In this document: positions 26,610-38,922 of the stretch, one piece after another
Position numbering within the stretch: position 1 is the stretch's first letter
Layout of the letters: every line of letters starts with the position of its first letter
Source: CAVOJY01 sp963696405
GTDB lineage: Bacteria; Chloroflexota; Limnocylindria; Limnocylindrales; CSP1-4
Direction: 5' to 3'
DNA length: 64,000 bases
Assembly (NCBI GenBank): GCA_963696405.1
Contig: CAVOJY010000005.1
Location: forward strand, 434,001-498,000
Notes under the pieces: generated by a model
Databases searched by the model: none
Told to the model about the DNA's origin: nothing
The model's input: the letters and a program-made list of their open reading frames with translations, nothing else
Position numbers and translations under genes: made by a program

Positions 26610-27545
26610 CTACTCCGCGCGCGGGTAGGAGCCCAGCACGCGGAGCATGGTGGCTGCGGCGCGGAGCTCGTCGAGGGCGGCGGCCGTGGTCGGGTCGGCG
26701 GCGTCGGCGTCCACCTCGGCCCAAAAGACGTACTCCCACGGGCGGCCGCGGAGCGGGCGAGATTCCAGCTTGCTCATGTTGAGGCCGGCGCCGGCGAGGA
26801 TGCCGAGTAGGTGGTGGAGCGAGCCGGGTTCGTTGGGGGTGCCGAACACCAGGGTGGTGCGCATCGGGCTGGTCGCGGGCCCCTTGCGCCGCGTGCCCGC
26901 CGGCCCCGGCCCAGTGGCATCGGCGGTCGCTCCCCCGGGCCCCGCCGGCCGTTCCAGCACAAGGAACCGCGTCCGGTTGTCCGGCACGTCCTGCACAGGG
27001 TCGGCGAGGATCTCCAGGCCGAACAGCGCGGCTGCCCGCGGCGAGAGGACCGCCGCGGCTCCCCTTTCGTCGCGCTCGGCGATGAGCTTCGCGGCCCCTG
27101 CGGTGTTGTACGTGGTCAGGAGCGACCACGGCCGGCGCCGCAGGAACGCCTCGGACTGGCCCAGCGCCTGGATGTGCGAGTAGACCCGCTCGATCTGCTC
27201 CAGGCTCTGCCCGGGCAGCGCTGCGAGACACAGGTGAACGGGTACCACCACCTCACCTGTGATCACGAGGTCGAACTCGAGGAGGAGGTCGTACACCTCG
27301 CGCACCGTCCCGTTCACGACGTTCTCGATCGGGAGGACGCCCGCGGTGATCAGGGTCGCGTCGGGCGCGTCGCTCGGCAGGTGCCGCGCCGTCACCGCCT
27401 CGAAGACCTGCCGGAAACCCGGCAGCGGGTCGCCGTCGGGCGCCTGCGTCGCACCGCTGCCGGGACCGCCGAAGTACGCAAGCATCGCGTCCTCGGCGAA
27501 GGCCCCGGGCTCGCCTGAGTACGCGATACGGATGCGCAGACCCAC
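26610..27545 (-). CDS. pheA: Prephenate dehydratase with ACT domain
   Basis: A 311-residue protein starting at GTG with GAGGAGG upstream. The catalytic domain shows IAYSGEPGAFAEDAML, GVLPIENVVNGTVREVYDLL and the DNRTRFLVL motif, whose Thr is catalytic in the family. After a Gly/Pro/Ala-rich linker, a C-terminal ACT domain (LVFGTPNEPGSLHHLLGILA, LNMSKLESRPLRGRPWEY) provides Phe feedback; ESRP is the usual Phe-binding motif. Converts prephenate to phenylpyruvate in phenylalanine synthesis. It ends the long minus-strand run and may be its last cistron. Confidence 0.92.
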   Translation of the reverse strand: MGLRIRIAYSGEPGAFAEDAMLAYFGGPGSGATQAPDGDPLPGFRQVFEAVTARHLPSDAPDATLITAGVLPIENVVNGTVREVYDLLLEFDLVITGEVVVPVHLCLAALPGQSLEQIERVYSHIQALGQSEAFLRRRPWSLLTTYNTAGAAKLIAERDERGAAAVLSPRAAALFGLEILADPVQDVPDNRTRFLVLERPAGPGGATADATGPGPAGTRRKGPATSPMRTTLVFGTPNEPGSLHHLLGILAGAGLNMSKLESRPLRGRPWEYVFWAEVDADAADPTTAAALDELRAAATMLRVLGSYPRAE

Positions 27546-27631
27546 GTCCCGATCCTCCTCTGTCGCGAGCGGCCCGCGCTCCGGAGCTGCTCAGGCCTCG
27601 ATGGATCCCAGGCGACTCGTGCCGGGGATGG

Positions 27632-28132
27632 TTACTCCACTGGAGGGTACTGCCGGGTTGCCATGAGCTGCTGCCCGGCGTCCCACACCAGCTCGACCAC
27701 GAACTTCAGCGGTGTGGCGTCCACGTAGCAAAAGTCGACCTGGTCGGCCATCTTCGCGCCCATTGACACCTCGCAGCCCATGCCACGGTACTTCTTCTGG
27801 AACGCCTCCGAGGCCTCCACGCTCGGCATGTTGATGGCCAGGTGGTGGAGGCCCTCCCCGTGCTTCTCGAGGTGCTCCTTGTAGATTGAGGGGCCCTCGA
27901 GCGGCTGGATGAGCTCGAACCAGAGGCCGGGCTGCACCTCGCACTCCGCCCCGACCATGGTGAAGGCCTCCTCCTTGCCGTGGAGGTGGCGGCTGTGCAC
28001 GAGCGGGGGCTCGTAGTCGTAGATGTGCCAGGGGCCCCAGCCCAGCAGCTCGTGGTAGGTCTTCAGCGCCACGTCGAGGTCCTCCACGACGACGCAGATC
28101 TGCGCGATTCGGTACGGCTGCTCGGGGGGCAT
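27632..28132 (-). CDS. VOC-family (glyoxalase-like) protein
   Basis: A 166-residue vicinal-oxygen-chelate protein starting at ATG 28132 (GAGGAG 8 nt upstream). Two beta-alpha-beta-beta-beta modules are visible: IAQICVVVEDLDVALKTYHE and GEGLHHLAINMPSVEASEAF, with a late metal-ligand candidate Glu in FVVELVWD. It resembles methylmalonyl-CoA epimerase and dioxygenase-like VOC proteins. The first-strand position usually occupied by His is Gln, so it is probably not a standard epimerase. It follows the lipoyl-domain gene on the same strand; function unassigned. Confidence 0.75.
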   Translation of the reverse strand: MPPEQPYRIAQICVVVEDLDVALKTYHELLGWGPWHIYDYEPPLVHSRHLHGKEEAFTMVGAECEVQPGLWFELIQPLEGPSIYKEHLEKHGEGLHHLAINMPSVEASEAFQKKYRGMGCEVSMGAKMADQVDFCYVDATPLKFVVELVWDAGQQLMATRQYPPVE

Positions 28133-28234
28133 GTCGGTCTCCTCGGCTAGCTCGAAATCGCTGGCTCGATGTCCGCCACCAGCAGATCCGGATCGTCTCA
28201 GGAGCGCAGTGGTGGGACTCATCCGGAAACCCGG

Positions 28235-28550
28235 CTACGTGGTCGGCGGATCGAGTCCGGCGCGGCTGCGTTTGACGAACGCGTCGATCTCCGCCTCGGG
28301 GACGTCCGCCTCGGCGATGACCCCGAGGAGCCCGCCGATGGGCAGGGTGGCGCCCTCGCCCGCGAGCCGGCGGCGGAGCACCCCGCTGGCGAAGGCCTCC
28401 ACCTGGCCCACCGCCTTCTCGGTCTCGACATCGAGCAGCTCGTCGCCCGACTCGACTGCGGCGCCCTCCTCGACCAGCCAGGACACCACGGTGCCCTCGG
28501 CCATCGACAGCCCCCACTTGGGCATGACGATCGGGTGTGATGGCGGCCAT
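28235..28550 (-). CDS. Stand-alone lipoyl-domain protein (AcoC N-terminus-like)
   Basis: A single biotinyl-lipoyl domain: VMPKWGLSMAEGTVVSWLVE, lipoylation site DVETEKAVG, then GLLGVIAEADVPEAEIDAFV. The last segment is exactly how acetoin-dehydrogenase E2 (AcoC) continues after its lipoyl domain, but here a TAG ends the protein at 28235, and no acyltransferase domain follows before the VOC gene. The intact start is probably ATG 28550 (overlapping the E1 beta stop, TGATG), with one extra base near 28530; the uninterrupted frame starts at ATG 28525 (96 residues). Role: swinging-arm carrier for the adjacent E1, or the stump of a truncated E2. Confidence 0.78.
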
Positions 28551-29570
28551 CAGTGGCGGCCTCCGGCCAGCGCGCGCTTGACCGCCGCGCCGATCTGCGC
28601 CGCGCTGGGGATGTACAGGTCCTCCAGCACCGGCGAGAACGGCACCGGCGTGTGCGGCGCGGTGACCATCTGGATCGGGCCGCGCAGCGCCTCGAAGGCG
28701 CTTCTGCGCCACCTGCGCCGAGATGTCGGCGGCGATGCCGCAGCGCGGGTTGGCCTCGTCGACGCAGACCAGGCGGCCGGTCTTCTCGACGCTCTCGAGC
28801 ACGGTGTCGATGTCCAGCGGGCTGAGCGTGCGCAGGTCGATGACCTCGGCCTCGATGCCCTCCTTGGCCAGCGCCGCGGCGGCCTCCAGCGCGCGGTGCA
28901 CCATCAGGCCGTAGGTGACGATCGTCACGTCGCTTGCCCTCGCGCACGACGTCGGCCTCGCCGAACGGAATGGTGTAGGGCTCCTCGGGCACCTCGCCCT
29001 CGAAGCCGTAGAGGATCTTGTGCTCGCAGAAGATCACCGGGTCGTTGTCGCGGATGCTCTGGATCAGCAGGCCCTTGGCGTCGTAGGGCGTGCACGGGCA
29101 CACCACCTTGAGCCCCGGGATGTGGGTGAACAGCGGCGTGAGCATCTGCGGTGCTGCGCCGCCGCGCGAAAGCCCGCGCCGACCATGGCGCGGATCACCA
29201 CCGGCGTCTCGGCCTTGCCGCCGAACATGTAGCGGAACTTGGCGGCCTGGTTGTAGATCTGGTCGAAGCACACGCCCATGAAGTCGATGAACATCAGCTC
29301 GGCCACCGGGCGCATGCCGCAGGCGGCCGCGCCGATGGCCGCGCCGATGAAGGCGCTCTCGCTCGATGGGGGTGTCCATGCAGCCGGTCGCCGTGCTTGG
29401 CGTAGAGGCCCTTGGTGACGCCGAGCACGCCGCCCCAGGCGTCCATCTCGCCGTTGCCGCCGGCGCCGCCGGCGATGTCCTCGCCCATCATGATCACCGA
29501 CGGGTCGCGGGCCATCTCCTGGTCGAGCGCCTCGTTGATCGCCTGGCGTCATGCTGATCTTGCGTGCCAT
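28550..29570 (-). CDS. acoB: 2-oxoacid/acetoin dehydrogenase E1 beta subunit (multiply frameshifted)
   Basis: Pieces of a TPP-dependent E1 beta occur in all three minus frames: MARDPSVIMMGEDIAGGAGG, WGGVLGVTKGLYAKHGDR, ESAFIGAAIGAAACGMRPVA, ELMFIDFMGVCFDQIYNQAA, MLTPLFTHIPGLKVVCPCTP, DNDPVIFCEHKILYGFEGEV, EVIDLRTLSPLDIDTVLESV, ANPRCGIAADISAQVAQK. Together they give about 335 residues, normal for AcoB/PdhB. At least seven one- to four-base indels break the frame (for example near 29545, 29365, 29155, 28935 and 28700). No nonsense substitutions accompany them. Pairs with the E1 alpha gene just upstream. Confidence 0.78.
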
Positions 29571-29589
29571 GTGCTGGTCTCCTCGGCGC

Positions 29590-30595
29590 TCAGTAGGAGA
29601 CGTAGACGTCGGTGGTCAGGTCGGCGCGGCTCGGGCAGCGGCGCGGCCTTGCGCCTGCGCACCGCGTCGCTCGATCGAGCTCGGCCACCTCGCGGTCGAT
29701 GGCCGCCAGTCGTCGGCGGCTGAGGACGCCCGCCGTCGGTCACCGCGGCGGCGAACGTCTTCAGGCAGTCGCTGGTCTGGCGCGGATGCGTCGCTCTCGC
29801 CCTTGGCGCGGTAGGTCTGCGTGTCGCCCTCGAAGTGGCCGTGGTAGCGGACCATCTTGCACTCCAGCAGGGCTGGGCCGCCGCCCGCGCGGGCGCGCCG
29901 GACGATCTCGCCGGCGGCCTCGTAGACGGCGAAGAAGTCGGTGCCGTCCACGCGTCACGCCGGGCATGCCGAAGCCGGCGGCGCGGTCGACGTAGGAATC
30001 GCACCGCCACGACGTAGATCGCGCGAGGTCGTCTCGGCGTAGCCGTTGTTCTCGACCACGAAGATCACCGGCAGCTTCCAGACCGCGGCCAGGTTCAGGC
30101 TCTCGAGGAAGGTGCCCTGGTTGGAGGCGCCGTCGCCGAAGAAGGCGACGCCACCTCGCCGTTCCTGCGGTACTTCGCGGCCAGCGCGGCGCCGCAGGCC
30201 AGCGGCGCGCCGGCGCCCACGATGCCGTTGGCGCCCAGCATGCCCTTGGTCAAGGTCGGCGATGTGCATCGAGCCGCCCTTGCCCCTGCAGGTGCCGGTC
30301 GCGCTTGCCGTAGATCTCCGCCATCATGCCGTCGACGTCCACGCCCTTGGCGATGCAGTGGCCGTGGCCGCGGTGGGTGCTGGCGATGCGGTCGTCGTCT
30401 TCGCAGGTGGCAGCAGACGCCGGTGGCGATGGCCTCCTCCCCGGCGTACAGGTGCACGAAGCCGGGCATGGCGCCGGTGGCGAAGTCGCCGTGCAGCCGG
30501 TCCTCGAACTCGCGGATCGTGCGCATGGTGCGGTAGGCCCGCAGCAGGACCTCCCGGTCGAGGGCCGTGGCAGGTCGCTCAGCGATGGCCGTCAT
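29590..30595 (-). CDS. acoA: 2-oxoacid/acetoin dehydrogenase E1 alpha subunit (multiply frameshifted)
   Basis: Begins cleanly (LLRAYRTMRTIREFEDRLHG, GAMPGFVHLYAGEEAIATGV). It continues across frame breaks with MHIADL, LTKGMLGANGIVGAGAPLAC, the TPP-binding FFGDGASNQGTFLESLNLAA, WKLPVIFVVENNGYA, RAAGFGMPGV and GPALLECKMVRYHGHFEGDT. Length after repair is about 330 residues, as for AcoA. Indels lie near 30405, 30280, 30255, 30150, 30000, 29955 and 29785. AcoA-type E1 decarboxylates acetoin or a 2-oxoacid and passes the acyl group to a lipoyl arm. It starts 42 nt after cimA, so it may be the distal part of the ilv-leu transcript. Confidence 0.78.
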
Positions 30596-30637
30596 GGGCG
30601 TGCCTCCCTGTTCGACGGACTCATGGCGGGAGCCAGT

Positions 30638-32273
<1,636 letters not shown>

Positions 32274-32278
32274 GGTGG

Positions 32279-33469
32279 TCACCCCCCTGCGGATGGCGCG
32301 GCCAGGCGGGCCACCACCTGGTCCGTGAAGCCGGTTGTTCCGACAACGTGGAGCGCTGCGTCCGCACCCCCGTACGAGGCGAGGTCCGGTGTCCGGTAGC
32401 CGTCACGGAGCGCAGCTACCACGGCCGCCTCGACGGCGTCGCCGGCGGCGTTCTGCCCGAGCGACCAGCGCAGGAGCATGGAGCCCGAAAGGATCGAGCC
32501 GATGGGGTTCGCGATGTCCTGGCCGGCGATGTCCGGGGCCGAGCCGTGGATCGGCTCGTAGAGCCCGCGGGCGCCGTGGGCGCTGCGGCTCGTCCCGAAC
32601 GACGCCGACGGCAGCAGCCCGAGCGAGCCCGAGATCATCGAGGCCTCGTCGGAGAGGATGTCGCCGAACATGTTCTCGGTGACGATCACGTCGAACGCCG
32701 CCGGCTGGCGGACGAGCGCCATGGCGGCCGCGTCCACCAGGCGGTGCTCCAGCTGGATGCCCGGGAACTCGGCGGCGACTTCCGTGACCACCGTGCGCCA
32801 GAGCCGGCTGGAGGCGAGGACGTTCGCCTTGTCCACGCTCGTCACCTTCCTGCGCCGGTGTTCCGCGAACTGGAAGGCGACCCGCGCGACGCGGGCGATC
32901 TCGCCTTCGGTGTACCAGAGCGTGTCCACCGCGGCTCGCCCCTCGGGGGTCTGCCGCTCCTCGGACGGCTTCCCGAAGTAGAGCCCCCCGGTCAGCTCGC
33001 GGACGATGATGAGGTCCACGCCGCGGAGCACTTCGGGCCGGATGGTGGACGCGTCGATGAGCGACTCCTCCACCGACACCGGCCGGATGTTGGCGAAGAG
33101 GTCGAGCCGCTTGCGGAGGCCCAGGAGCCCCTGTTCCGGGCGGACCTTCGCGTTCGGATCGTCCCATTTCGGGCCGCCCACCGCGCCGAGGAAGATCGCG
33201 TCGGCGGCCTCGCACGGCCGCGGCATCCTCGTCCCGCAGCGGCACCCCGTACGCGTCGATGGCGCAGCCGCCGATCAGCAGCTCCTGCCACTCGATGCGG
33301 AAGCCGAACAGCTCGCCGGCGGCGTCCAGGACCCGGCGGCCCGCGGCGAGGACGTCCGGCCCGATCCCGTCGCCGGGGAGGGCGACGAGACGGTAGGTGA
33401 CTGTGTCCGGGCCGGGCGTGACCGTGCCCGGGCCGGGCTCGTCGACGCCCCACGTGCTGGAGTAGCCGC

Positions 33470-33473
<4 letters not shown>
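32279..33473 (-). CDS. leuB: 3-isopropylmalate dehydrogenase (one frameshift)
   Basis: N-terminal VALPGDGIGPDVLAAGRRVL, then (after a one-base slip near 33222) AIFLGAVGGPKWD, the substrate-binding RKRLDLFANIRPV, IIVRELTGGLYFGKPSE, DKANVLASSRLWR, VTENMFGDILSDEASMISG and GSAPDIAGQDIANP. All are standard for LeuB. A 25-residue Gly/Pro/Thr-rich N-terminal extension precedes the core. The ATG overlaps the leuA stop (ATGA). Oxidative decarboxylation of 3-isopropylmalate, and in the citramalate route of 3-methylmalate. Confidence 0.92.
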
Positions 33474-35106
<1,633 letters not shown>

Positions 35107-35107
<1 letters not shown>

Positions 35108-36156
35108 CAGTGCCTCCCTCCGGTGCGGGTCGCCGAAGCCTGGGCCTGCCCGGACTTCACTTCGATCGGGTCGAGCCAGAGCATCTTCGAGCGGAGCTCG
35201 GCGCCCACGATCTCGATCGGGTGGTTCTGGTCGGCCGCTCGCATCTTCTGGAACTCCGGCTGCCCCGCCTCGTTCTCGGCGATCCAGCGGGCGGCGAATC
35301 GCCCGTCCTGGACCTCGGCCAGGATCTCCTTCATGGTGGCGCGCACGTGGTCGTCGATCACCCGCGGCCCGGAGACGTAGTCCCCGTACTCTGCCGTGTC
35401 GCTGACGCTGAAGCGCATGAAGTTGAGGCCGCCGCGGTACATGAGATCGACGATGAGCTTGAGCTCATGCATCGTCTCGAAATAGGCGTTCTCGGGCGCA
35501 TAGCCGGCCTCGACCATGATCTCGAAGGCGGCCTTGACGAGGGCCGACACGCCGCCGCAGAGGAGCACCTGCTCGCCGAACAGGTCGGTCTCGGTCTCGT
35601 CCGCGAACGTCGTCTCGAGGACACCCGCCCGCGTAGTTCCGAGTCCCCGGGCGTAAGCGAGGATGCGCTCGCGCGCCGTGCCCGACGGATTCCGCTCGAC
35701 CGCGAAGAGCGCCGGCACCCCGCCGCCCTCCACGTAGACGGAGCGCACGAGGTGGCCGGGCCCCTTCGGCGCGACCATGCCGACGTCCACGCCCTCCGGC
35801 GGGTCGATGAGCCCGAAACGGATGTTGAAGCCGTGGGCGAACATGAGCAGCTGCCCGGGCCGGAGCCGCGGCGCGACGTCCTTCTCGTAGACCAGCCGCT
35901 GCAGGTGATCCGGCACGAGCATCGCGATGACGCCGGCCGAGTCCACCGCGTCGCCGATGTCGGCGACCGCGAGACCGGCCTCCTGCGCAAGCGCGCGACC
36001 CTTCTCGCCGGTCTCGACCACCACGACGTCCACACCGGAGTCGCGCAGGTTGAGCGCGTGGGCGTGGCCCTGGCTCCCATAGCCGATGATCGCCACCCGC
36101 TGCCCGGCGAGGGCGTTCGGGTCCGCGTCGGCATCGTAGTACATGCGGGCGGTCAC
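35107..36156 (-). CDS. ilvC: Ketol-acid reductoisomerase
   Basis: A 349-residue class I KARI. Rossmann motif VAIIGYGSQGHAHALNLRDS, MVAPKGPGHLVRSVYVEGGG, ADETETDLFGEQVLLCGGV (Mg ligands) and the knotted domain (YFETMHELKLIVDLMYRGG, SDTAEYGDYVSG). The GTG at 36156, with AAGGAG 7 nt upstream and overlapping the ilvN stop (GTGA), is preferred over the ATG four codons later. Converts acetolactate and acetohydroxybutyrate to dihydroxy acids. Confidence 0.95.
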
Positions 36157-36704
36157 TTCGTCACTCCTTCCACTTCGAGGGCCTGCGAGCCGCGCGCCAT
36201 CGCGGTCGTGCCGGTGCGAACCATCTCCTTGACCCCGTAGCCGGCGACGAGGGCGACGATTGCATCCACCTCGTCCTCCGTCCCCATCGCCTCGATCACC
36301 ACCGAGTCGGCGGCGATGTCCACGACGCGGCCCTTGTAGAGCTCGACGATCTTGAGGATCTCCGCGCGCGTGGTGTTCGTCGCACGGACCTTGATGAGCG
36401 CGAGTTCGTGCTCGATGTGCGCCTCCGAGGTGAGGTCCTGCACCTTGAGCACATCGATGAGCTTGTACAGCTGTTTGCCGGCCTGCTCGACCGCCACGTC
36501 GTCGCCGCGCAGGGTGACCGTCATGCGGCTGACGTCGGGGCGCTCGGTCCGGCCAACGGCGAGCGACTCGATGTTGAAGCCTCGCGCCCGGAACAGGTTT
36601 GCCACCCGGTTGAGGACGCCGGGCCGGTTGTTCACCACGGCCACGAGAACGTGCCGCTTGGCCGTGCCGGTCCCCGGGACGACCCGCGTCTGCGGACTCG
36701 TCAT
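36153..36704 (-). CDS. ilvN: Acetolactate synthase small (regulatory) subunit
   Basis: A 183-residue protein. The N-terminal ACT domain (HVLVAVVNNRPGVLNRVANL, RGFNIESLAVGRTERPD) and the C-terminal second domain (ELALIKVRATNTTRAEILKI) are those of IlvN/IlvH. GAGGTG precedes the ATG at 36704, which lies 10 nt after the ilvB stop. Confers valine-type feedback on IlvB. Confidence 0.94.
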   Translation of the reverse strand: MTSPQTRVVPGTGTAKRHVLVAVVNNRPGVLNRVANLFRARGFNIESLAVGRTERPDVSRMTVTLRGDDVAVEQAGKQLYKLIDVLKVQDLTSEAHIEHELALIKVRATNTTRAEILKIVELYKGRVVDIAADSVVIEAMGTEDEVDAIVALVAGYGVKEMVRTGTTAMARGSQALEVEGVTK

Positions 36705-36714
36705 CGCTGCCACC

Positions 36715-38535
36715 TCACTCGTCCTCGATGAGATCCGACAGGCCCTTGCCCGCCGGCATGATCGGGAAGACGTTCTGTTCCTCGGCGATCCGGAAGTGGA
36801 CGAGCGCGGGACCGTCCACCGCCCGCGCCGCCTCGATGACCTTCGGCACCTCCTCGGGCGTGGTGGCCCGGAAGGCCGGGATATCGTAGGCATCGGCCAG
36901 CTTCACATAGTCCGGGCCCAGGAGATGCGAGGAGTGGTAGTTGCCCTCGTAGAAGAGCTCCTGCCACTGGCGGATCATGCCCAGCTTCTGGTTGTCCAGG
37001 ATGGCGATCTTCACCGGCGTCTGCTCCTGGACGACCGTCGCCAGCTGCTGCATCGTCATCTGGAACCCACCGTCGCCGCAGATCGCCCAGGTCTCCTTGT
37101 CGGGCCGCCCGATCGCGGCGCCGATCGCCGCGGGGAACGCGTACCCCATCGTCCCCAGGCCGCCGGAGGTGAGATGGGAGTGCGGCCGCCGGAAGCCCGT
37201 GTAGCGCGCCGACCACATCTGGTTCTGGCCAACGTCGGTGCAGATGGTCGCGTCGTGGTTCGTGGCGCGGCCGATTTCGGCCACGACGTAGTCGGCACTC
37301 AGCAGGCCGTCCCGCCAGCGTCCCGAGCCATGCCAGCTGCGGCCCTCCGATTCGTGGCGCCAGGCCGACAGCTGCTCGAAGTACGCGGCGCGCTCCTCCT
37401 GCCGCCGCTCCCCGACGAGCGGGATGAGGGCCTGGAGAACGCGCTTCACGTCGCCCACGATGGGAATGTCGGCGACCACGTTCTTGCCGATCTCCGCCGG
37501 ATCGATGTCCACGTGGATGATCCGCGCGTCGGGGGCATAGGTGCTGACCTTGCCGGTCACCCGGTCGTCGAAGCGCATGCCGAGGGCGATGAGCAGGTCG
37601 GCCGACTGGATCGCCCGGTTCACGTGCTTCCAGCCGTGCATCCCCATGTAGCCGTAGCTCAGCTCGTGGTCCTCGGGGATCGACCCGATGCCGAGCAGGG
37701 TCTCGGCCACCGGGATCTGTGCCTTCTCGGCAAGCGCCCGCAGCTCGTCCCACGCCTCGGCGATGAGGATGCCATGGCCGGCCAGGATCACCGGCCGCTC
37801 CGACTCGTCGATCGCCTTCGCCGCGATCTTGATCTGGCGGGGATGGCCGTCCATGGTGGGCCGGAAGCCGGGGATCGCGGCGAGCACCTCGGCCTCGGTC
37901 GGGTGGCGGGCGCTGGTTTCGCCCTGGAGGGCATCCTTGGTCAGGTCGATGTGCACCGGGCCGGGCCGCCCGGTGCGGGCAATGTGGAACGCCTCGGCGA
38001 AGACCTGGGCGATCTCGTCCGCGCTCCGGACGAGGTAGTTGTGCTTGGTCATCGGCAGGGTGATGCCGGTGATGTCGATCTCCTGGAAGGCGTCCTTGCC
38101 CAGGAGTGCGGCAACGACGTTGCCGGTGATGGCGACCATGGGGACCGAGTCGAGCTGTGCGGTGCCGATGCCGGTGACGAGGTTGGTGGCGCCAGGGCCG
38201 GAGGTGCCCATGCACACGCCCACGGTGTTCGTGGCGCGGGCGAAGCCGTCGGCCATGTGGGCCGCCCCCTGCTCGTGGCGGACCAGCACGTGGCGCAGTT
38301 GCGGATAGTCGCCGAAGACGTCGTACAGAGGCAGGATGACGCCGCCGGGGACGCCGAAGATGACGGTCACGCCCTGGCGGATCAGCGCCTCGCAGACGAC
38401 GTCCGCGCCGATCCGCGTCCGCCTGGTGATGATGCCGTCGCGCAGCATCTCGGCGCGGGCCCGGTCGATGGCCTCGCCCTCCGAGGTGCCTGCGCCGGGC
38501 AGATGCCGCCCGGTCGGGCGCTTGGTCAACGTCAT
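36715..38535 (-). CDS. ilvB: Acetolactate synthase large subunit
   Basis: A 606-residue TPP enzyme starting at ATG 38535, with a perfect AGGAGG 7 nt upstream. Motifs: VIFGVPGGVILPLYD, VRHEQGAAHMADGFARA (catalytic Glu in HEQGA), TSGPGATNLVTGI, GMRFDDRVTG, and the TPP-binding AICGDGGFQMTMQQLATVVQ. Forms acetolactate or acetohydroxybutyrate from pyruvate (and 2-oxobutyrate). First structural gene of the ilv-leu run, preceded by the attenuator-like leader. Confidence 0.95.
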   Translation of the reverse strand: MTLTKRPTGRHLPGAGTSEGEAIDRARAEMLRDGIITRRTRIGADVVCEALIRQGVTVIFGVPGGVILPLYDVFGDYPQLRHVLVRHEQGAAHMADGFARATNTVGVCMGTSGPGATNLVTGIGTAQLDSVPMVAITGNVVAALLGKDAFQEIDITGITLPMTKHNYLVRSADEIAQVFAEAFHIARTGRPGPVHIDLTKDALQGETSARHPTEAEVLAAIPGFRPTMDGHPRQIKIAAKAIDESERPVILAGHGILIAEAWDELRALAEKAQIPVAETLLGIGSIPEDHELSYGYMGMHGWKHVNRAIQSADLLIALGMRFDDRVTGKVSTYAPDARIIHVDIDPAEIGKNVVADIPIVGDVKRVLQALIPLVGERRQEERAAYFEQLSAWRHESEGRSWHGSGRWRDGLLSADYVVAEIGRATNHDATICTDVGQNQMWSARYTGFRRPHSHLTSGGLGTMGYAFPAAIGAAIGRPDKETWAICGDGGFQMTMQQLATVVQEQTPVKIAILDNQKLGMIRQWQELFYEGNYHSSHLLGPDYVKLADAYDIPAFRATTPEEVPKVIEAARAVDGPALVHFRIAEEQNVFPIMPAGKGLSDLIEDE

Positions 38536-38608
38536 CGTTCGCCTCCTGCGGGTGCCTGGCCTCGTCTCATGTCCCTCGTTCCCTGCCCGTCTCATGTGGT
38601 CGTCTCAT

Positions 38609-38643
38609 AACAAAAGGCCCTCGCCTCCCGGCGAGGGCCCTGT
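38609..38643 (-). terminator. Attenuator terminator upstream of ilvB
   Basis: On the minus strand, GGCCCTCGCC (38639-38630) pairs perfectly over 10 bp with GGCGAGGGCC (38625-38616) around a 4-nt loop. TTTTGTT (38615-38609) follows. It lies after the leader peptide stop codon and 75 nt before ilvB, the expected place for a transcription attenuator. Confidence 0.85.
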
Positions 38644-38662
38644 CGGTCTGTCGGTTCTGTCG

Positions 38663-38860
38663 CTAGCTGCGACCGCTCCGCCTGCCGTCAGGCTCCCGCC
38701 GGGAGCCGCCAATAAGGGAGAGGACCTCCAGGCCAATGGCCCGGAGTACAGCGACAGGGGCTACCTCGAAGATCCTGGGCGAGACGGGAACGGCCACGGG
38801 GCGGCCATCCACCGTCACGGCGACGGCGACGGGAACCCGCTGCTCAACGCTCCGGCCCAC
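38663..38860 (-). CDS. Val/Leu/Ile-rich leader peptide of the ilv-leu operon
   Basis: A 65-codon frame starting at GTG 38860 with AGGAG 8 nt upstream and about 26 nt after a predicted transcription start. It contains 13 Val, 4 Leu and 3 Ile (31 percent), with PVAVAVTVDGRPVAVPV in the first half and VAVLRAIGLEVLSLIGG near the end. The latter uses codons (GTA, ATT, CTT) that are uncommon in this GC-rich DNA. The frame stops 20 nt before the terminator hairpin. A second strong hairpin (GGCTCCC/GGGAGCC, 38691-38707) overlaps its last codons. These are the parts of ribosome-mediated attenuation; no homologous peptide is recognised. Confidence 0.7.
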   Translation of the reverse strand: MGRSVEQRVPVAVAVTVDGRPVAVPVSPRIFEVAPVAVLRAIGLEVLSLIGGSRREPDGRRSGRS

Positions 38861-38892
38861 GTGGTGATCTCCTGCCTGCGAGGTAGGGGCGC

Positions 38893-38922
38893 AGTTTACC
38901 GTGAATAGCTATGCGATGTCCA
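38893..38922 (-). promoter_or_regulatory. Promoter of the ilv-leu operon
   Basis: Minus strand: -35 TGGACA (38922-38917), an 18-nt spacer, -10 TAAACT (38898-38893). Transcription would begin near 38886, leaving a 26-nt leader with an AGGAG site before the leader peptide. Confidence 0.65.
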
